A DNA stretch of 15,365 nucleotides, taken from assembly GCA_945787595.1 (NCBI GenBank), contig CALZJV010000235.1:1-15365 (forward strand), given 5' to 3'. The position numbers were made by a program, and so were the translations under genes. The DNA comes from an uncultured Desulfobacterales bacterium (GTDB lineage Bacteria; Desulfobacterota; Desulfobacteria; Desulfobacterales; JAFDCJ01). Below the pieces are notes generated by a model. The model was not told the DNA's origin. It ran no database searches and worked only from the letters and a program-made list of their open reading frames with translations. Below, piece after piece: positions 6,437 to 13,763 of the stretch (position 1 is its first letter; each line of letters opens with the position of its first letter).

Positions 6437-7762
6437 ATGAAAAAACAGCAAATAGAAAAAATGGAATCCCTGTTTCACCTCATCAAACATGAGTGGCAGG
6501 AAATTAGCCCGATGGAACTGGCCATATACCAGCTGGCCCGGGGAAACACGTTTAACACCCGCGTCATCGGCCTTGAGGGCATAAAGCGTTTAAAAGAAGC
6601 AAATCCGAACTGTGCGGTTACCTTCAAACCAAACCACCTTAGTGAAGCCGACTTCATTTTACTCTCTATTCTGTTTAGGGAAAACAACATGAAGGTGCTC
6701 GTGGAGGGTGGAGCAAATCTATTTATCGACGATATCGATATATTCAACGATCTGCTCCCGCAATTTGTAATGAAGCAGTTTAAAGGCTTTGTTAAAAACC
6801 ATCGGATGAGTATTGGCCAATACCTCTCCACCAGAGGCGCTTTTAAGGTTTTCAGGGAACCCTTAAATATCAAGCAATCCGACGGCAGCGAAATAGCAAT
6901 CGGCCGAAAAGAAATTATCTCGTTAACCCGCGCCTATCGATACCGTCTCGTAGAAGAAAAAGAAATGTTTGTCACATTTCCTGGGTATTCCTCCATTAAG
7001 CTGGGCTTGCTGGAACTTTTGAAAAAAGACGGTACCAAGACCGGAAGAAGTTATACCGGAAAAACTGACGGATTTCATCATCTACCATTTCAAATGGACA
7101 TCGAGGCCGCCCTGCGGGCTGACGTTGAAGTCTATGTTGTCGATGTTAACATAGCCTATGAAAGGGTTCTGGAGGATGAACACTTTGGCGAGCTAACCCG
7201 GCTTTATGAATCCGGGGAAAGTAAAAGGGATATTTATTTAAAGGATCTGGGTTATATCGTAAAGGAATTTTACTGTGACAAAAAAAAGAGTGGTTTGTCC
7301 ATAAAATTCGGCACACCCCGTAAAATAGACACCTCCGATCTAAAAGACGGCTTTGTCGGCCGGAAAATAAAAAGTGCCGCCCATAAGCATGCCCAAGAAT
7401 CGTACGAAAATATGCTTTCGATGCAACCCATCTTTCCTGCCAATATTTATTTCCATGCATTTAATCAGAACTTCTCCAAAACCCCTGCGCGGGTGATGAA
7501 AGAAAAAATCGATGACATTAGAGATTATTTAAGAACGCTCATATGGGGCAAATCAGAACGTCGGGTTGATCTGCATTATATAACCGGTTACAACCAGCAC
7601 ATCATTTCAGCCGATGAGATCATTAATCGAACATTTCAGATTTTCAGCCGGCCAAACAGGCACATCACCGCTATGGACGCGGATATGTTTGTTGTCTACA
7701 ACAAAGAGGTGGCGCAACAATATAAAAATCATACCGCCCATTTTTTTGAGAACATGAAGTAG
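6437..7762 (+). CDS. PlsB/PlsC-family glycerol-phosphate acyltransferase-like protein
   Basis: A 441-aa protein with the acyltransferase HxxxxD motif, His67-LSEA-Asp72 (KPNHLSEAD), followed by the other blocks in family order: VEGGANLFIDD (about 89-99), FPGYSSIKLG (181-190) with a KTGRSYTGKTDG stretch after it, and VYVVDVNIAYERV (about 234-246). The block spacing is closer to PlsB-type glycerol-3-phosphate acyltransferases than to short PlsC enzymes, but the protein lacks the long flanking regions of Escherichia coli PlsB (about 800 aa). It would transfer a fatty acyl chain to glycerol-3-phosphate or a related acceptor at the inner membrane face; no clear membrane helix is seen, so it may be peripheral. 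The substrate is inferred. It forms a two-gene unit with the preceding small gene, and a hairpin lies beyond its end. Confidence 0.75.
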   Translation: MKKQQIEKMESLFHLIKHEWQEISPMELAIYQLARGNTFNTRVIGLEGIKRLKEANPNCAVTFKPNHLSEADFILLSILFRENNMKVLVEGGANLFIDDIDIFNDLLPQFVMKQFKGFVKNHRMSIGQYLSTRGAFKVFREPLNIKQSDGSEIAIGRKEIISLTRAYRYRLVEEKEMFVTFPGYSSIKLGLLELLKKDGTKTGRSYTGKTDGFHHLPFQMDIEAALRADVEVYVVDVNIAYERVLEDEHFGELTRLYESGESKRDIYLKDLGYIVKEFYCDKKKSGLSIKFGTPRKIDTSDLKDGFVGRKIKSAAHKHAQESYENMLSMQPIFPANIYFHAFNQNFSKTPARVMKEKIDDIRDYLRTLIWGKSERRVDLHYITGYNQHIISADEIINRTFQIFSRPNRHITAMDADMFVVYNKEVAQQYKNHTAHFFENMK

Positions 7763-7830
7763 GATTATAATGATTGTGGCTTCACCGGGGAAGACGCCTT
7801 TACTGATGGCAGCAGCAAATGACTCTATTC

Positions 7831-7856
7831 AAGTGGCAATTTGAATTGCACTTTTC
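7831..7856. terminator. Hairpin between convergent genes
   Basis: AAGTGGCAATT pairs with AATTGCACTT around TG, with one bulged G (7831-7853), and TTT follows on the plus strand. It sits between the acyltransferase end (7762) and the end of the minus-strand gene (7876), so it could terminate the rightward transcript and perhaps both. The U-tract is short. Confidence 0.4.
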
Positions 7857-7875
7857 ACCCTTCTTATATTTCCCC

Positions 7876-8154
7876 TTACCCTTCTCTCACCCTATCTGCA
7901 TCCTCCGTCATTCTGGCCTTGGTATCTTCCAGTTCTTCAATGATTTGTTTCAAGCGAAATTCTCTGGCTTCCACTTTGACCGTCATCATACCGAACGACT
8001 CGGCCAATTCGCAAAGGATACCGGGATATCTACCTTTTTTTGCGAGTTCAAATAAGCGATCGGAGTCTGCCTGGTCATATTTACCGGAAGCAATTTTTTT
8101 GCAGCATTTATTGAGCATTTCAAACAAATCTAGATAATACCGTTCAAATTCCAT
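7876..8154 (-). CDS. Small helical hypothetical protein
   Basis: A 92-aa protein that is predicted all-helical by composition, with a charged coiled-coil-like C-terminus (about residues 58-90). A Cys-Cys pair (NKCCKK) lies at about 16-19 and a GRYPGILCEL segment near 41-50. I do not recognise the family. The ATG is well supported: AGAGGAAA lies a few bases upstream on the minus strand. It is a single gene, divergent from the ArdC-like gene at 8364, and the roughly 210-bp gap between them contains promoters. No membrane segment is present. Good coding signal, unknown function. Confidence 0.65.
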   Translation of the reverse strand: MEFERYYLDLFEMLNKCCKKIASGKYDQADSDRLFELAKKGRYPGILCELAESFGMMTVKVEAREFRLKQIIEELEDTKARMTEDADRVREG

Positions 8155-8279
8155 GGCAGGTTTCCTCTTGTGTTATCCTCATTTTTTTATAAATATGTGT
8201 CTTTTGAGTATCGCCTTGATTGTCAATAATCCAATATATTAATGCCTTTAACTTTTGGCAAGTAACAATGGCAAATGTA

Positions 8280-8307
8280 TTGACTCAAAATTAATTTTCA
8301 TGATAAT
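8280..8307 (+). promoter_or_regulatory. Candidate sigma70 promoter of the metallopeptidase gene
   Basis: TTGACT (8280-8285) and GATAAT (8302-8307) are each 5/6 matches, separated by 16 bases, and lie about 57 bases before the ATG at 8364. This is one of the best promoter matches in the window. Confidence 0.5.
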
Positions 8308-8363
8308 TGATGGATCAAATAAATATTGTTCAATTTAAGTCATAACGATAAAGAGGGCGCAAA

Positions 8364-9269
8364 ATGACCCAGCAGTTGAGCCTATTCCCGGACAGTCCGC
8401 TGGATACACTAAATCGTCTGCAGGATACAACTTTCGCCGATCTTGAAGTCGCACTCAACCCTGTGGACGAAGTGTTTACAGCCAGCACCCGGTTGCGGAG
8501 CAACCGTAATTTTATGGAACTTCTGGACTTTATCACCCGCTTTCCGAATTATTCTGCCTTTAACGGTTTATTATTATACATTCAAGATTCTTCTGCCACC
8601 TATGTCGCAACAGCTCGCACCTGGACAAAAAAGTTCAGAAGACGACCCGGGCAAAATGCCCGTCCCTTGGTAATTCTGGCACCCATGGCCCCAATCCGCT
8701 TTGTTTTCGATATCCGGGACACAGAGGGGTCCCCGATTCCTTCGGGCTTGCTAAAGTCGGTTGATATCGGGAGTCAATTGTCCGGTAAAATTTATTCGAA
8801 TACGCAGCAAAACTGCTCTCTCCAGGGGATTACTGTTTGTGAAACAACGCTGAACCACGATGCAAAAGGCACCACCGACCGAATTACACCCGCGCTACGA
8901 AAACGGTATAAAGATTTAAACATTCAGAAAGATACCAGCTATTTAATCCATCTGAATAAATCGCATAGCCTTGAAGAAAAGTATTCATCGCTCGCACATG
9001 AGCTTGGACACATCTTTTGCGGCCATCTGGGAATTGACCGTTATGCATGGTGGGCGGAAAGAGAGGATTTAAATATTAGATGTGTTGCATACCTGGTGTG
9101 CAGGCGCAAAGGGTTGTGGGCATGCTCGGAAAAATATCTCTCCAAATATGTTAGAGTGAATCAAAAAATACCCACATTCAGTTTAAATGCTGTGCTTCAA
9201 GCAGTTAGCTATGTGGAAGAAATGGGAAAACACCGATGGAAGGAGCCCCGGAAACGCCGTCGAAATTAG
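8364..9269 (+). CDS. ArdC-like N-terminus with ImmA/IrrE-type metallopeptidase domain
   Basis: A 301-aa protein. Residues about 45-115 resemble the ArdC N-terminal domain, which binds single-stranded DNA in anti-restriction proteins (RFPNYSAFNGLL..., ATARTWTKKFRRRPGQ, LVILAPM). Residues about 190-265 form an ImmA/IrrE-type zinc peptidase region with AHELGHIFCGH (His212, Glu213, His216) and VAYLVCRRKG (241-250). The Glu that usually supplies a third zinc ligand just before the VAYLVC segment is not there: the local sequence is EDLNIRCVAYLVC, with Arg239 at the expected place. Either another residue binds zinc, my alignment is off, or activity is altered. The start is supported by AGAGGG upstream of ATG. 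Such proteins occur both as mobile-element anti-restriction factors and as chromosomal stress regulators. The gene stands alone, and no phage or plasmid genes are nearby. Confidence 0.75.
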   Translation: MTQQLSLFPDSPLDTLNRLQDTTFADLEVALNPVDEVFTASTRLRSNRNFMELLDFITRFPNYSAFNGLLLYIQDSSATYVATARTWTKKFRRRPGQNARPLVILAPMAPIRFVFDIRDTEGSPIPSGLLKSVDIGSQLSGKIYSNTQQNCSLQGITVCETTLNHDAKGTTDRITPALRKRYKDLNIQKDTSYLIHLNKSHSLEEKYSSLAHELGHIFCGHLGIDRYAWWAEREDLNIRCVAYLVCRRKGLWACSEKYLSKYVRVNQKIPTFSLNAVLQAVSYVEEMGKHRWKEPRKRRRN

Positions 9270-9641
9270 CTTACCCCGGACGGTCCGGTTGAAGCGATGT
9301 GAAAATTCCGATTTAATGAAGCGCCATTCAAGTTTAATGTAGGTCTGAATAAATCTACCAGAATTCAAGATTAGGCCTCCTGCCTGAATTCTCCATACCA
9401 TCAGCGCCATCTCGATCATTAATCGAGCACTTTTTCATTTTGTGAAATAATTTACCCAGATTTTGGGTACTTTTTTTCATAGATGGCATGCAAAGGCGGG
9501 CGGTTTCCATTATAATTAACTGATTTTAAACCATATATATTTAAGTAAAAATTTTGCACGATTTTTGCTGCGACCACTTTTTAAAAATCAAAAAAAATGC
9601 TCTGGTAAATTGATACACTTTACCGCCACAGGAGGTGTAAT
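9270..9641. other. Gene-free gap with hairpins
   Basis: A GC-rich hairpin directly follows the peptidase gene: CCGGA (9276-9280), loop CGG, TCCGG (9284-9288). It could be a terminator stem but has no U-tract. A second palindrome, AGAATTCA (9360-9367) with TGAATTCT (9385-9392), lies further on. The last 220 bases are very AT-rich. Just before the next gene, GGTAAA (9604-9609) and TTTACC (9619-9624) form an inverted repeat 5 bases upstream of the ribosome binding site. No coding frame is convincing. Confidence 0.45.
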
Positions 9642-9842
9642 TTGTCGGATTTTCACGAAATGGCAACTCATTTGCGAATGCAGGAAGAACGATCCTCACT
9701 AATGGAAAATCACGCATGCTTAGTTGATAGAGACAGCCGCCGGGCTGGAATCGGGAAGCGGCAGTTCTCCTACTCGGACTACCTCACAGAAAAAAGTGTC
9801 GGCATTGATCTCAGTATCCTTCCTGAAAGAAAAGTCGATTAA
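9642..9842 (+). CDS. Small protein with TTG start and strong ribosome binding site
   Basis: A 66-aa, strongly charged soluble protein (MSDFHEMATHLRMQEERSSL...). The start is TTG at 9642. A near-perfect AGGAGGT (9630-9636) lies 5 bases upstream, one of the strongest ribosome binding sites in the window, which is the main reason to accept this gene. I do not recognise it. It has one cysteine, a Arg-rich middle (RDSRRAGIGKR) and an acidic-basic C-terminus. The 6-bp inverted repeat at 9604-9624 lies in its leader and might modulate expression. It is flanked by gene-poor gaps on both sides. A small regulatory or structural protein is possible; no function is assigned. Confidence 0.6.
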   Translation: MSDFHEMATHLRMQEERSSLMENHACLVDRDSRRAGIGKRQFSYSDYLTEKSVGIDLSILPERKVD

Positions 9843-10192
9843 AAATCCGACGCCTAACCACCAGGTTCGTTAGCGTTGACAAGAAAGGTATTTCACTGTT
9901 TGGTTACAATTTTCGAGTCCACGTTTCGTGGGCACGTCATTTCTGATATCAAACTAAGCTGCATACCCCCATAATAGCCACAAATAGATCACCAGGCATC
10001 TGGAAATAAATCTTGCTCTTGAATCTCACGTCAATTACAGAGATGTAATTAAATTAGTCCCTTCCCCATTCACTATTGCCTTTTAAGGTCATTTCTGCTT
10101 TATTACAATCGATCAATTTTATTTCATAACGTTAATTTTTTCAAGAATCAGCATAACTATCCCGATACATCGGAACTTACCTCAGTCAAACA
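9843..10192. other. Gene-free gap upstream of the AMP nucleosidase operon
   Basis: No coding frame is supported. Short palindromes are present: CCACG-TTT-CGTGG (9919-9931), AATTAC (10033-10038) with GTAATT (10045-10050), and CCGAT-AC-ATCGG (10162-10173), the last lying 20 bases before the next start. A perfect TTGACA at 9876-9881 lacks a correctly spaced -10. The promoter of the next operon is probably in the AT-rich stretch 10090-10145, but no clear pair of hexamers is seen. Confidence 0.45.
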
Positions 10193-11128
10193 ATGGATAG
10201 ATCGGCTAAAATAATCGTGGTTTTAGTAGTGATTGTAGCGAGCGCCTTTTTTATTTACAGCAAGTTTGCCGGTTGGCATGCCAGCAAACTTGAAACAACA
10301 GTCAAGCAGGAGAAGAAGATCTGGCAGGACGAAGCGGATCAAATGAGGCAGGAGATCGCCACTCTCAAGCAAGAGCTATCGCTTTTCAAAGGGCAAAACG
10401 TTACGGCAGATAAATTGGCGGAGGTTTTCGGAAAGGCACAACAGGAAGCTAAAGAATTGACTCAGCAATTCGAAGTGGAAATTGCTGCGGGGAAAAAACA
10501 GCCTAGTTTTGCTGAGGTTGAAGGCCATATTATAGCCTTTTTCAGTTATTTGGATGACCAGGAATATGTTCAATCGTATAAATTTAAAGAGGGCACCTAT
10601 CGCCAGTATCAAATTGCCATCAAAAAATTATCATCAAAATTACCGATAATTTCTGGTGAAATGTCCTCGCTTTATAACATTGTTCGCAATGTGGCCCATT
10701 TCTATCGGGTTATGGGAAAAAAAAGAGTTCTTCTCATCAAACAATTGCTGCAAAACGAGTCTGAAGTAATTGAATCGGTCATGAGAACCTTTTATCTGTG
10801 GATTACCATGGACGATGAGGGACACTCCACCTTGCAGGGCCGCCCTTCAATGGATAAAATGTATGAATACGCAGGCTATATTTTGAATACCTTGGGAGGA
10901 AGAAGTTATCTATTGAGAAGAGATCCAAAGGTAAGAACCCTAACGACATACTACTGTGTCCTTATTCTGGACAAAGCCAACGATAAAGAGCTCAATTCAA
11001 AAGGAATCGATATTAGGCCTTATATAAGATCTTCATTGATGGAAATCGAAAGGCAGACCGGTTTAGTCCATCAAAAAGAATATTTAATCCTACTCAGAGA
11101 ACTAAGGCTTAAGTATCATCCCTATTGA
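10193..11128 (+). CDS. Membrane-anchored coiled-coil hypothetical protein
   Basis: A 311-aa protein with one N-terminal hydrophobic helix (about residues 7-25, IIVVLVVIVASAFFIYS), then a heptad-rich coiled coil (about 34-98) and a mostly helical, basic domain to the C-terminus. There is no signal-peptidase site, so it is probably anchored by the N-terminal helix with the bulk either periplasmic or cytoplasmic. Lys3 and Arg... charge bias is too slight to decide the topology. I do not recognise the domain. The ATG at 10193 has no clear Shine-Dalgarno sequence. It heads an apparent operon: the next gene begins 26 bases after its stop, and AMP nucleosidase follows. Confidence 0.65.
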   Translation: MDRSAKIIVVLVVIVASAFFIYSKFAGWHASKLETTVKQEKKIWQDEADQMRQEIATLKQELSLFKGQNVTADKLAEVFGKAQQEAKELTQQFEVEIAAGKKQPSFAEVEGHIIAFFSYLDDQEYVQSYKFKEGTYRQYQIAIKKLSSKLPIISGEMSSLYNIVRNVAHFYRVMGKKRVLLIKQLLQNESEVIESVMRTFYLWITMDDEGHSTLQGRPSMDKMYEYAGYILNTLGGRSYLLRRDPKVRTLTTYYCVLILDKANDKELNSKGIDIRPYIRSSLMEIERQTGLVHQKEYLILLRELRLKYHPY

Positions 11129-11154
11129 GTCAGAGTTCAATCTAGGAAGATGCA

Positions 11155-11748
11155 ATGAAAAGATTCAAGCAAATTTTTTATGGTTTGGTCTTCATGTTTC
11201 TCAGCACCGGTATTTTACATGGGGCTGATTTGCAGGAAGGTTTTTTGGGAACTAACTGGGGGGCCGATATCTCAGATTTGAAGGGATTAAGCAAAGTTTC
11301 CCAGAAGGGAGATGTCAGCTATTATGGGAATCCGCAAAAATCTTACACCGTTTTCGGCGTCGATACAGCCAATGTTATTTTTGGGTTTTTCAAGGATAAA
11401 TTCTTTGCTGTTTATATAGCGGTAGAATCAATCGAGGTTTTTGACCGGACAAAAGGCCATCTTACCCAAAAATTTGGATCGCCGCTGACCATACTGAAGA
11501 CAAAGAATCAGCAAACGATATTCTCTTGGAAACAAACAGATACCAGGATAAAGCTAAAGTTATATGAAAAAGAAGGTAAGATGAAACTGGCTTTTTATTA
11601 CACTCCACTTGCAAAAAAAGTCAATCAGACGCAACGGGAAATAATCCCGCAAATACCGGCGGAAGATTTTTCCATTGACAGCCGCAGCCGGCAACAAGCC
11701 ATCGATGACCGCAAACTAAAACAAGCCATTGATGTGATGGGTTTTTAG
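11155..11748 (+). CDS. Exported hypothetical protein
   Basis: A 197-aa protein with a classical signal peptide: basic MKRFK, a hydrophobic core (about residues 8-20), and a likely cleavage after LHGA (residue 24). The mature part begins DLQEGFLGTNWGADISDLKG, a pattern seen in small periplasmic proteins that have a 'G-x-x-WG' opening, with beta-rich strands to about residue 150 and a charged helical tail. The specific family is not recognised. AGGAAGA lies just upstream of ATG 11155. It sits in the middle of a three-gene operon between a membrane-anchored coiled-coil protein and AMP nucleosidase, with gaps of 26 and 12 bases. A partnership with the preceding membrane protein in the envelope is possible but inferred. 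Confidence 0.7.
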   Translation: MKRFKQIFYGLVFMFLSTGILHGADLQEGFLGTNWGADISDLKGLSKVSQKGDVSYYGNPQKSYTVFGVDTANVIFGFFKDKFFAVYIAVESIEVFDRTKGHLTQKFGSPLTILKTKNQQTIFSWKQTDTRIKLKLYEKEGKMKLAFYYTPLAKKVNQTQREIIPQIPAEDFSIDSRSRQQAIDDRKLKQAIDVMGF

Positions 11749-11760
11749 AAGGAAAAATTA

Positions 11761-12546
11761 ATGTCGCTCAAGGAACACGAATATATAAGACAAACATTGG
11801 AAAGGTACACGAACAGTAAACTTGAAGATTTTTGTGATCATGTGTTGATTACCAATTTCAAACAATATATCAAGCGCTTTAAAGAGAAAACCAAAGGCAA
11901 GTCCGCAGAAGGTAATTTTCGGATCGTCCATGCCAAAGAAAAGAACTGTACCTTGATCGATTTTGGTATCGGCTCGCCCCAGGCGGCTCTTATCATTAAC
12001 TGCCTGGCATATCTCGACAACCTCAAATCCGTCATTATGCTGGGAATGTGCGGTGGAATCGACGACATCCTTGAAGTGGGGGACTTTTTAGTTCCTTCAG
12101 CCGCCATCCGCGGCGAAGGCACAAGTCGTCACTACCTGCCGCTTGAGTTTCCCGCCATACCGGCCTCGTCGGTTAATCTGTATTGTATCGGGGCCGTCCG
12201 CAAAGTCGGTCTTATCCCCCGATTCGGCATCGTCTACACCACTGACAGGCGATTGTGGGAATTTGATGAAGAATTCATCAATTATTTAAGGAAACAAAGA
12301 ATTCTCGCCATCGAAATGGAGCTGGCCACTCTTTTTTCGGTAGCTTACCGCTACGAAGTGCCGATAGGCTCGATCATGTTGGTCTCCGACATGCCCCTGC
12401 AGAAAAGAGGCATTAAGGATAAAAAACTGTATGACAAAATTTATTCGGAATACATGGATACTCATTTGGATATTGGCATGGATGCAGCAATAAAAATAAA
12501 TACGAATTGGCGCACGGTTGCTCGAAAGCTCTCCAGTGAATGGTAG
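11761..12546 (+). CDS. amn: AMP nucleosidase / phosphorylase-superfamily protein
   Basis: A 261-aa member of the nucleoside phosphorylase superfamily, close in length and motifs to the short AMP nucleosidases, which hydrolyse AMP to adenine and ribose-5-phosphate (EC 3.2.2.4). Visible features are HVLITNFKQYIKRF at 27-40, the phosphate-site-like GMCGG at 95-99, AAIRGEGTSRHYLP at 114-127, the ribose-binding AIEMELATLF at 183-192 and the catalytic Asp in SDMPL (Asp210). It lacks the extra N-terminal domain of the long Escherichia coli Amn (about 480 aa). AAGGAA precedes the ATG, and the gene begins 12 bases after the exported-protein gene. It is the last gene of the operon and its stop codon lies inside a strong terminator hairpin. 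Related purine nucleosidases cannot be excluded. Confidence 0.8.
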   Translation: MSLKEHEYIRQTLERYTNSKLEDFCDHVLITNFKQYIKRFKEKTKGKSAEGNFRIVHAKEKNCTLIDFGIGSPQAALIINCLAYLDNLKSVIMLGMCGGIDDILEVGDFLVPSAAIRGEGTSRHYLPLEFPAIPASSVNLYCIGAVRKVGLIPRFGIVYTTDRRLWEFDEEFINYLRKQRILAIEMELATLFSVAYRYEVPIGSIMLVSDMPLQKRGIKDKKLYDKIYSEYMDTHLDIGMDAAIKINTNWRTVARKLSSEW

Positions 12547-12558
12547 CTTTTTTATTTT
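12525..12558 (+). terminator. Rho-independent terminator of the amn operon
   Basis: AAAGCT (12525-12530) pairs with AGCTTT (12545-12550), and nested CCA (12533-12535) pairs with TGG (12541-12543) around GTGAA. TTTATTTT follows immediately. The hairpin covers the last codons and the TAG stop of the AMP nucleosidase gene. Good stem plus U-tract. Confidence 0.6.
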
Positions 12559-12561
12559 ATT

Positions 12562-12675
12562 AGCCCGAATGTTGCAAAAGTCGAAGGGCTTCAGAGTCCC
12601 GGCGTCAAGGATGCAGTCCGTTTTCAGCGGACCAACACAGGATCTGAAGTCCTCCGGCCTTCCCGACGTGTTGGG
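12562..12675. ncRNA. Structured non-coding element, possible ncRNA or dispersed repeat
   Basis: A long stem AGGGCTTCAGA (12585-12595) with TCTGAAGTCCT (12643-12653) has 11 pairs including one G-U. Inside it, TCC (12597-12599) pairs with GGA (12640-12642), and GTCCG (12616-12620) pairs with CGGAC (12628-12632). A second hairpin, CCCGA (12662-12666) with TTGGG (12671-12675), follows. AGCCC (12562-12566) could instead pair with GGGCT (12586-12590), giving a competing fold. The block is GC-richer than its flanks and lies in a non-coding gap. It could be transcribed RNA or a mobile repeat; strand is undecided. The remainder of the gap to 12939 shows nothing clear except AT-rich DNA around 12785-12815. 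Confidence 0.4.
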
Positions 12676-12939
12676 TCGTAGCTCGAAGAGTGAAGACCAA
12701 AGGGTAAACAACATGGCAACATCGACCCCATCCTTTGAATCCACCAAGAGGGATATCCGGAAAATGGTGCTTTCACCTCGATATCATAAATAATAACAGT
12801 TTATTAGATATTATTTTCCATGTTGTATAGCCAACCTGTGGGTTTGACCCCGCCGCACCCCCTTCCATAGGCCGGATGGCTTTAAACCGTGTTGACTTGC
12901 TTGATTTTGACCTTAGCGTTAGTTAGAGCACGTTTAGAA

Positions 12940-13160
12940 ATGAGATATTACTTCGATTTCAAGGAAGGTGATCCGGCAGAAAATTGGACGGGTGTCGAAA
13001 TTAGAGAAAATGGCCATTTATGAGTAGGCAGTCTAACCTAAGTTGAGCGAACTTTTGCGAAGATACATGGCGAAATTAAAATAAACATCGCTCAGATGAG
13101 GCGCAAGTATGGCACCCGCATGATCAACATGGATCTGCGGTATCGAGTGCTGGAAGGACC
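12940..13160 (+). pseudogene. Broken small reading frame, unidentified
   Basis: A frame opens with ATG at 12940 and reads 27 protein-like codons (MRYYFDFKEGDPAENW...) before TGA at 13021-13023 and TAA at 13039-13041. The same frame then continues open and protein-like (VERTFAKIHGEIKINIAQMR... and NMDLRYRVLEGPW) up to the start of the SHOCT gene. The simplest reading is one small gene with two nonsense codons. Selenocysteine is unlikely here because a TAA follows 15 bases later. I do not recognise the family. The call depends on the composition of both halves. Confidence 0.4.
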
Positions 13161-13655
13161 ATGGCTAACAAAAACAAAAATCAAGGTGAGAATCTGTTTA
13201 AAGCTGTAATAATGACCCATATTATATTGTTTCTTCACCTGTTGATCATTGTCGGTTTAGTACTAATGGTCATTTTCATCCAGGGTATCACTCAGCAAAT
13301 TTTATGGATCTTTCTGGGAGCAACAGGTTTTTTCTTACTCTCAGGTTTTATTATATTCCGGCGCATCAAATCTAAAGGAAAGAAAATGCTCCATAATATT
13401 GAAAATTCTTCCCTTTTTCAGGGTAGGAGTTTTGAGGTCAGCTTTCTCAGGGGAATGGCGTCTCTTAAATTCGGCCACCCTGATGATGACCTGAAAGCGC
13501 TTAATAATCCATCATCTGAGGCTAAACTTCAGTTGGAAGACCCTGAAACCGCCAGTATCCGCGAGCTGACCGAACTTACTCGGATATATGAAAAAAACCT
13601 GATTACATTCGAAGAATATAACAGAGCAAAGGATCAGATTCTTAAATCATTTTAG
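13161..13655 (+). CDS. Two-TM protein with C-terminal SHOCT-like domain
   Basis: A 164-aa inner-membrane protein. Two hydrophobic helices lie at about residues 15-40 and 47-66, followed by basic RRIKSKGKK, indicating that the long C-terminal part is cytoplasmic. The final 32 residues (about 133-164: IRELTELTRIYEKNLITFEE..., AKDQILKSF) match the SHOCT pattern, a short helical module commonly found at C-termini and thought to mediate oligomerisation or interaction. GGAAGG lies close upstream of ATG 13161 (spacing about 3-4 bases, rather short). It is a single gene, converging on the minus-strand gene at 13764. The middle region (70-130) is polar and unrecognised. Confidence 0.7.
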   Translation: MANKNKNQGENLFKAVIMTHIILFLHLLIIVGLVLMVIFIQGITQQILWIFLGATGFFLLSGFIIFRRIKSKGKKMLHNIENSSLFQGRSFEVSFLRGMASLKFGHPDDDLKALNNPSSEAKLQLEDPETASIRELTELTRIYEKNLITFEEYNRAKDQILKSF

Positions 13656-13722
13656 TTATTGTCTTATCTGATAAGGCCGCGACTACGTTGACAAACACAA
13701 TTGGCTTAGAGCCGCCTAGAAA

Positions 13723-13751
13723 TAAAGGTTCAGTCCGGTCTTGCACCTTTA
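13723..13751. terminator. Inverted repeat between convergent genes
   Basis: TAAAGGT (13723-13729) and ACCTTTA (13745-13751) form a perfect 7-bp inverted repeat with a 15-base loop, between the ends of the SHOCT gene and the minus-strand 128-aa gene. A shorter CGATT/AATCG palindrome lies at 13755-13770. There is no strong U-tract, so termination is only plausible. Confidence 0.3.
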
Positions 13752-13763
13752 GGTCGATTTGAT

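Noticed and set aside
9876..9910. Promoter with perfect TTGACA (9876-9881) and TACAAT (9905-9910)
   Set aside because: The 23-base spacer is too long for a sigma70 promoter.
12286..12793. Frames on both strands across 12518-12793 and 12286-12747
   Set aside because: They overlap the AMP nucleosidase gene, its terminator or the structured element, and read as low-quality protein. A 26-codon tail from ATG 12713 with AAGGG upstream was also left out for lack of support.
13021..13023. TGA in the 12940 frame as a second selenocysteine codon
   Set aside because: A TAA follows 15 bases later in the same frame and no catalytic motif is recognised around it.
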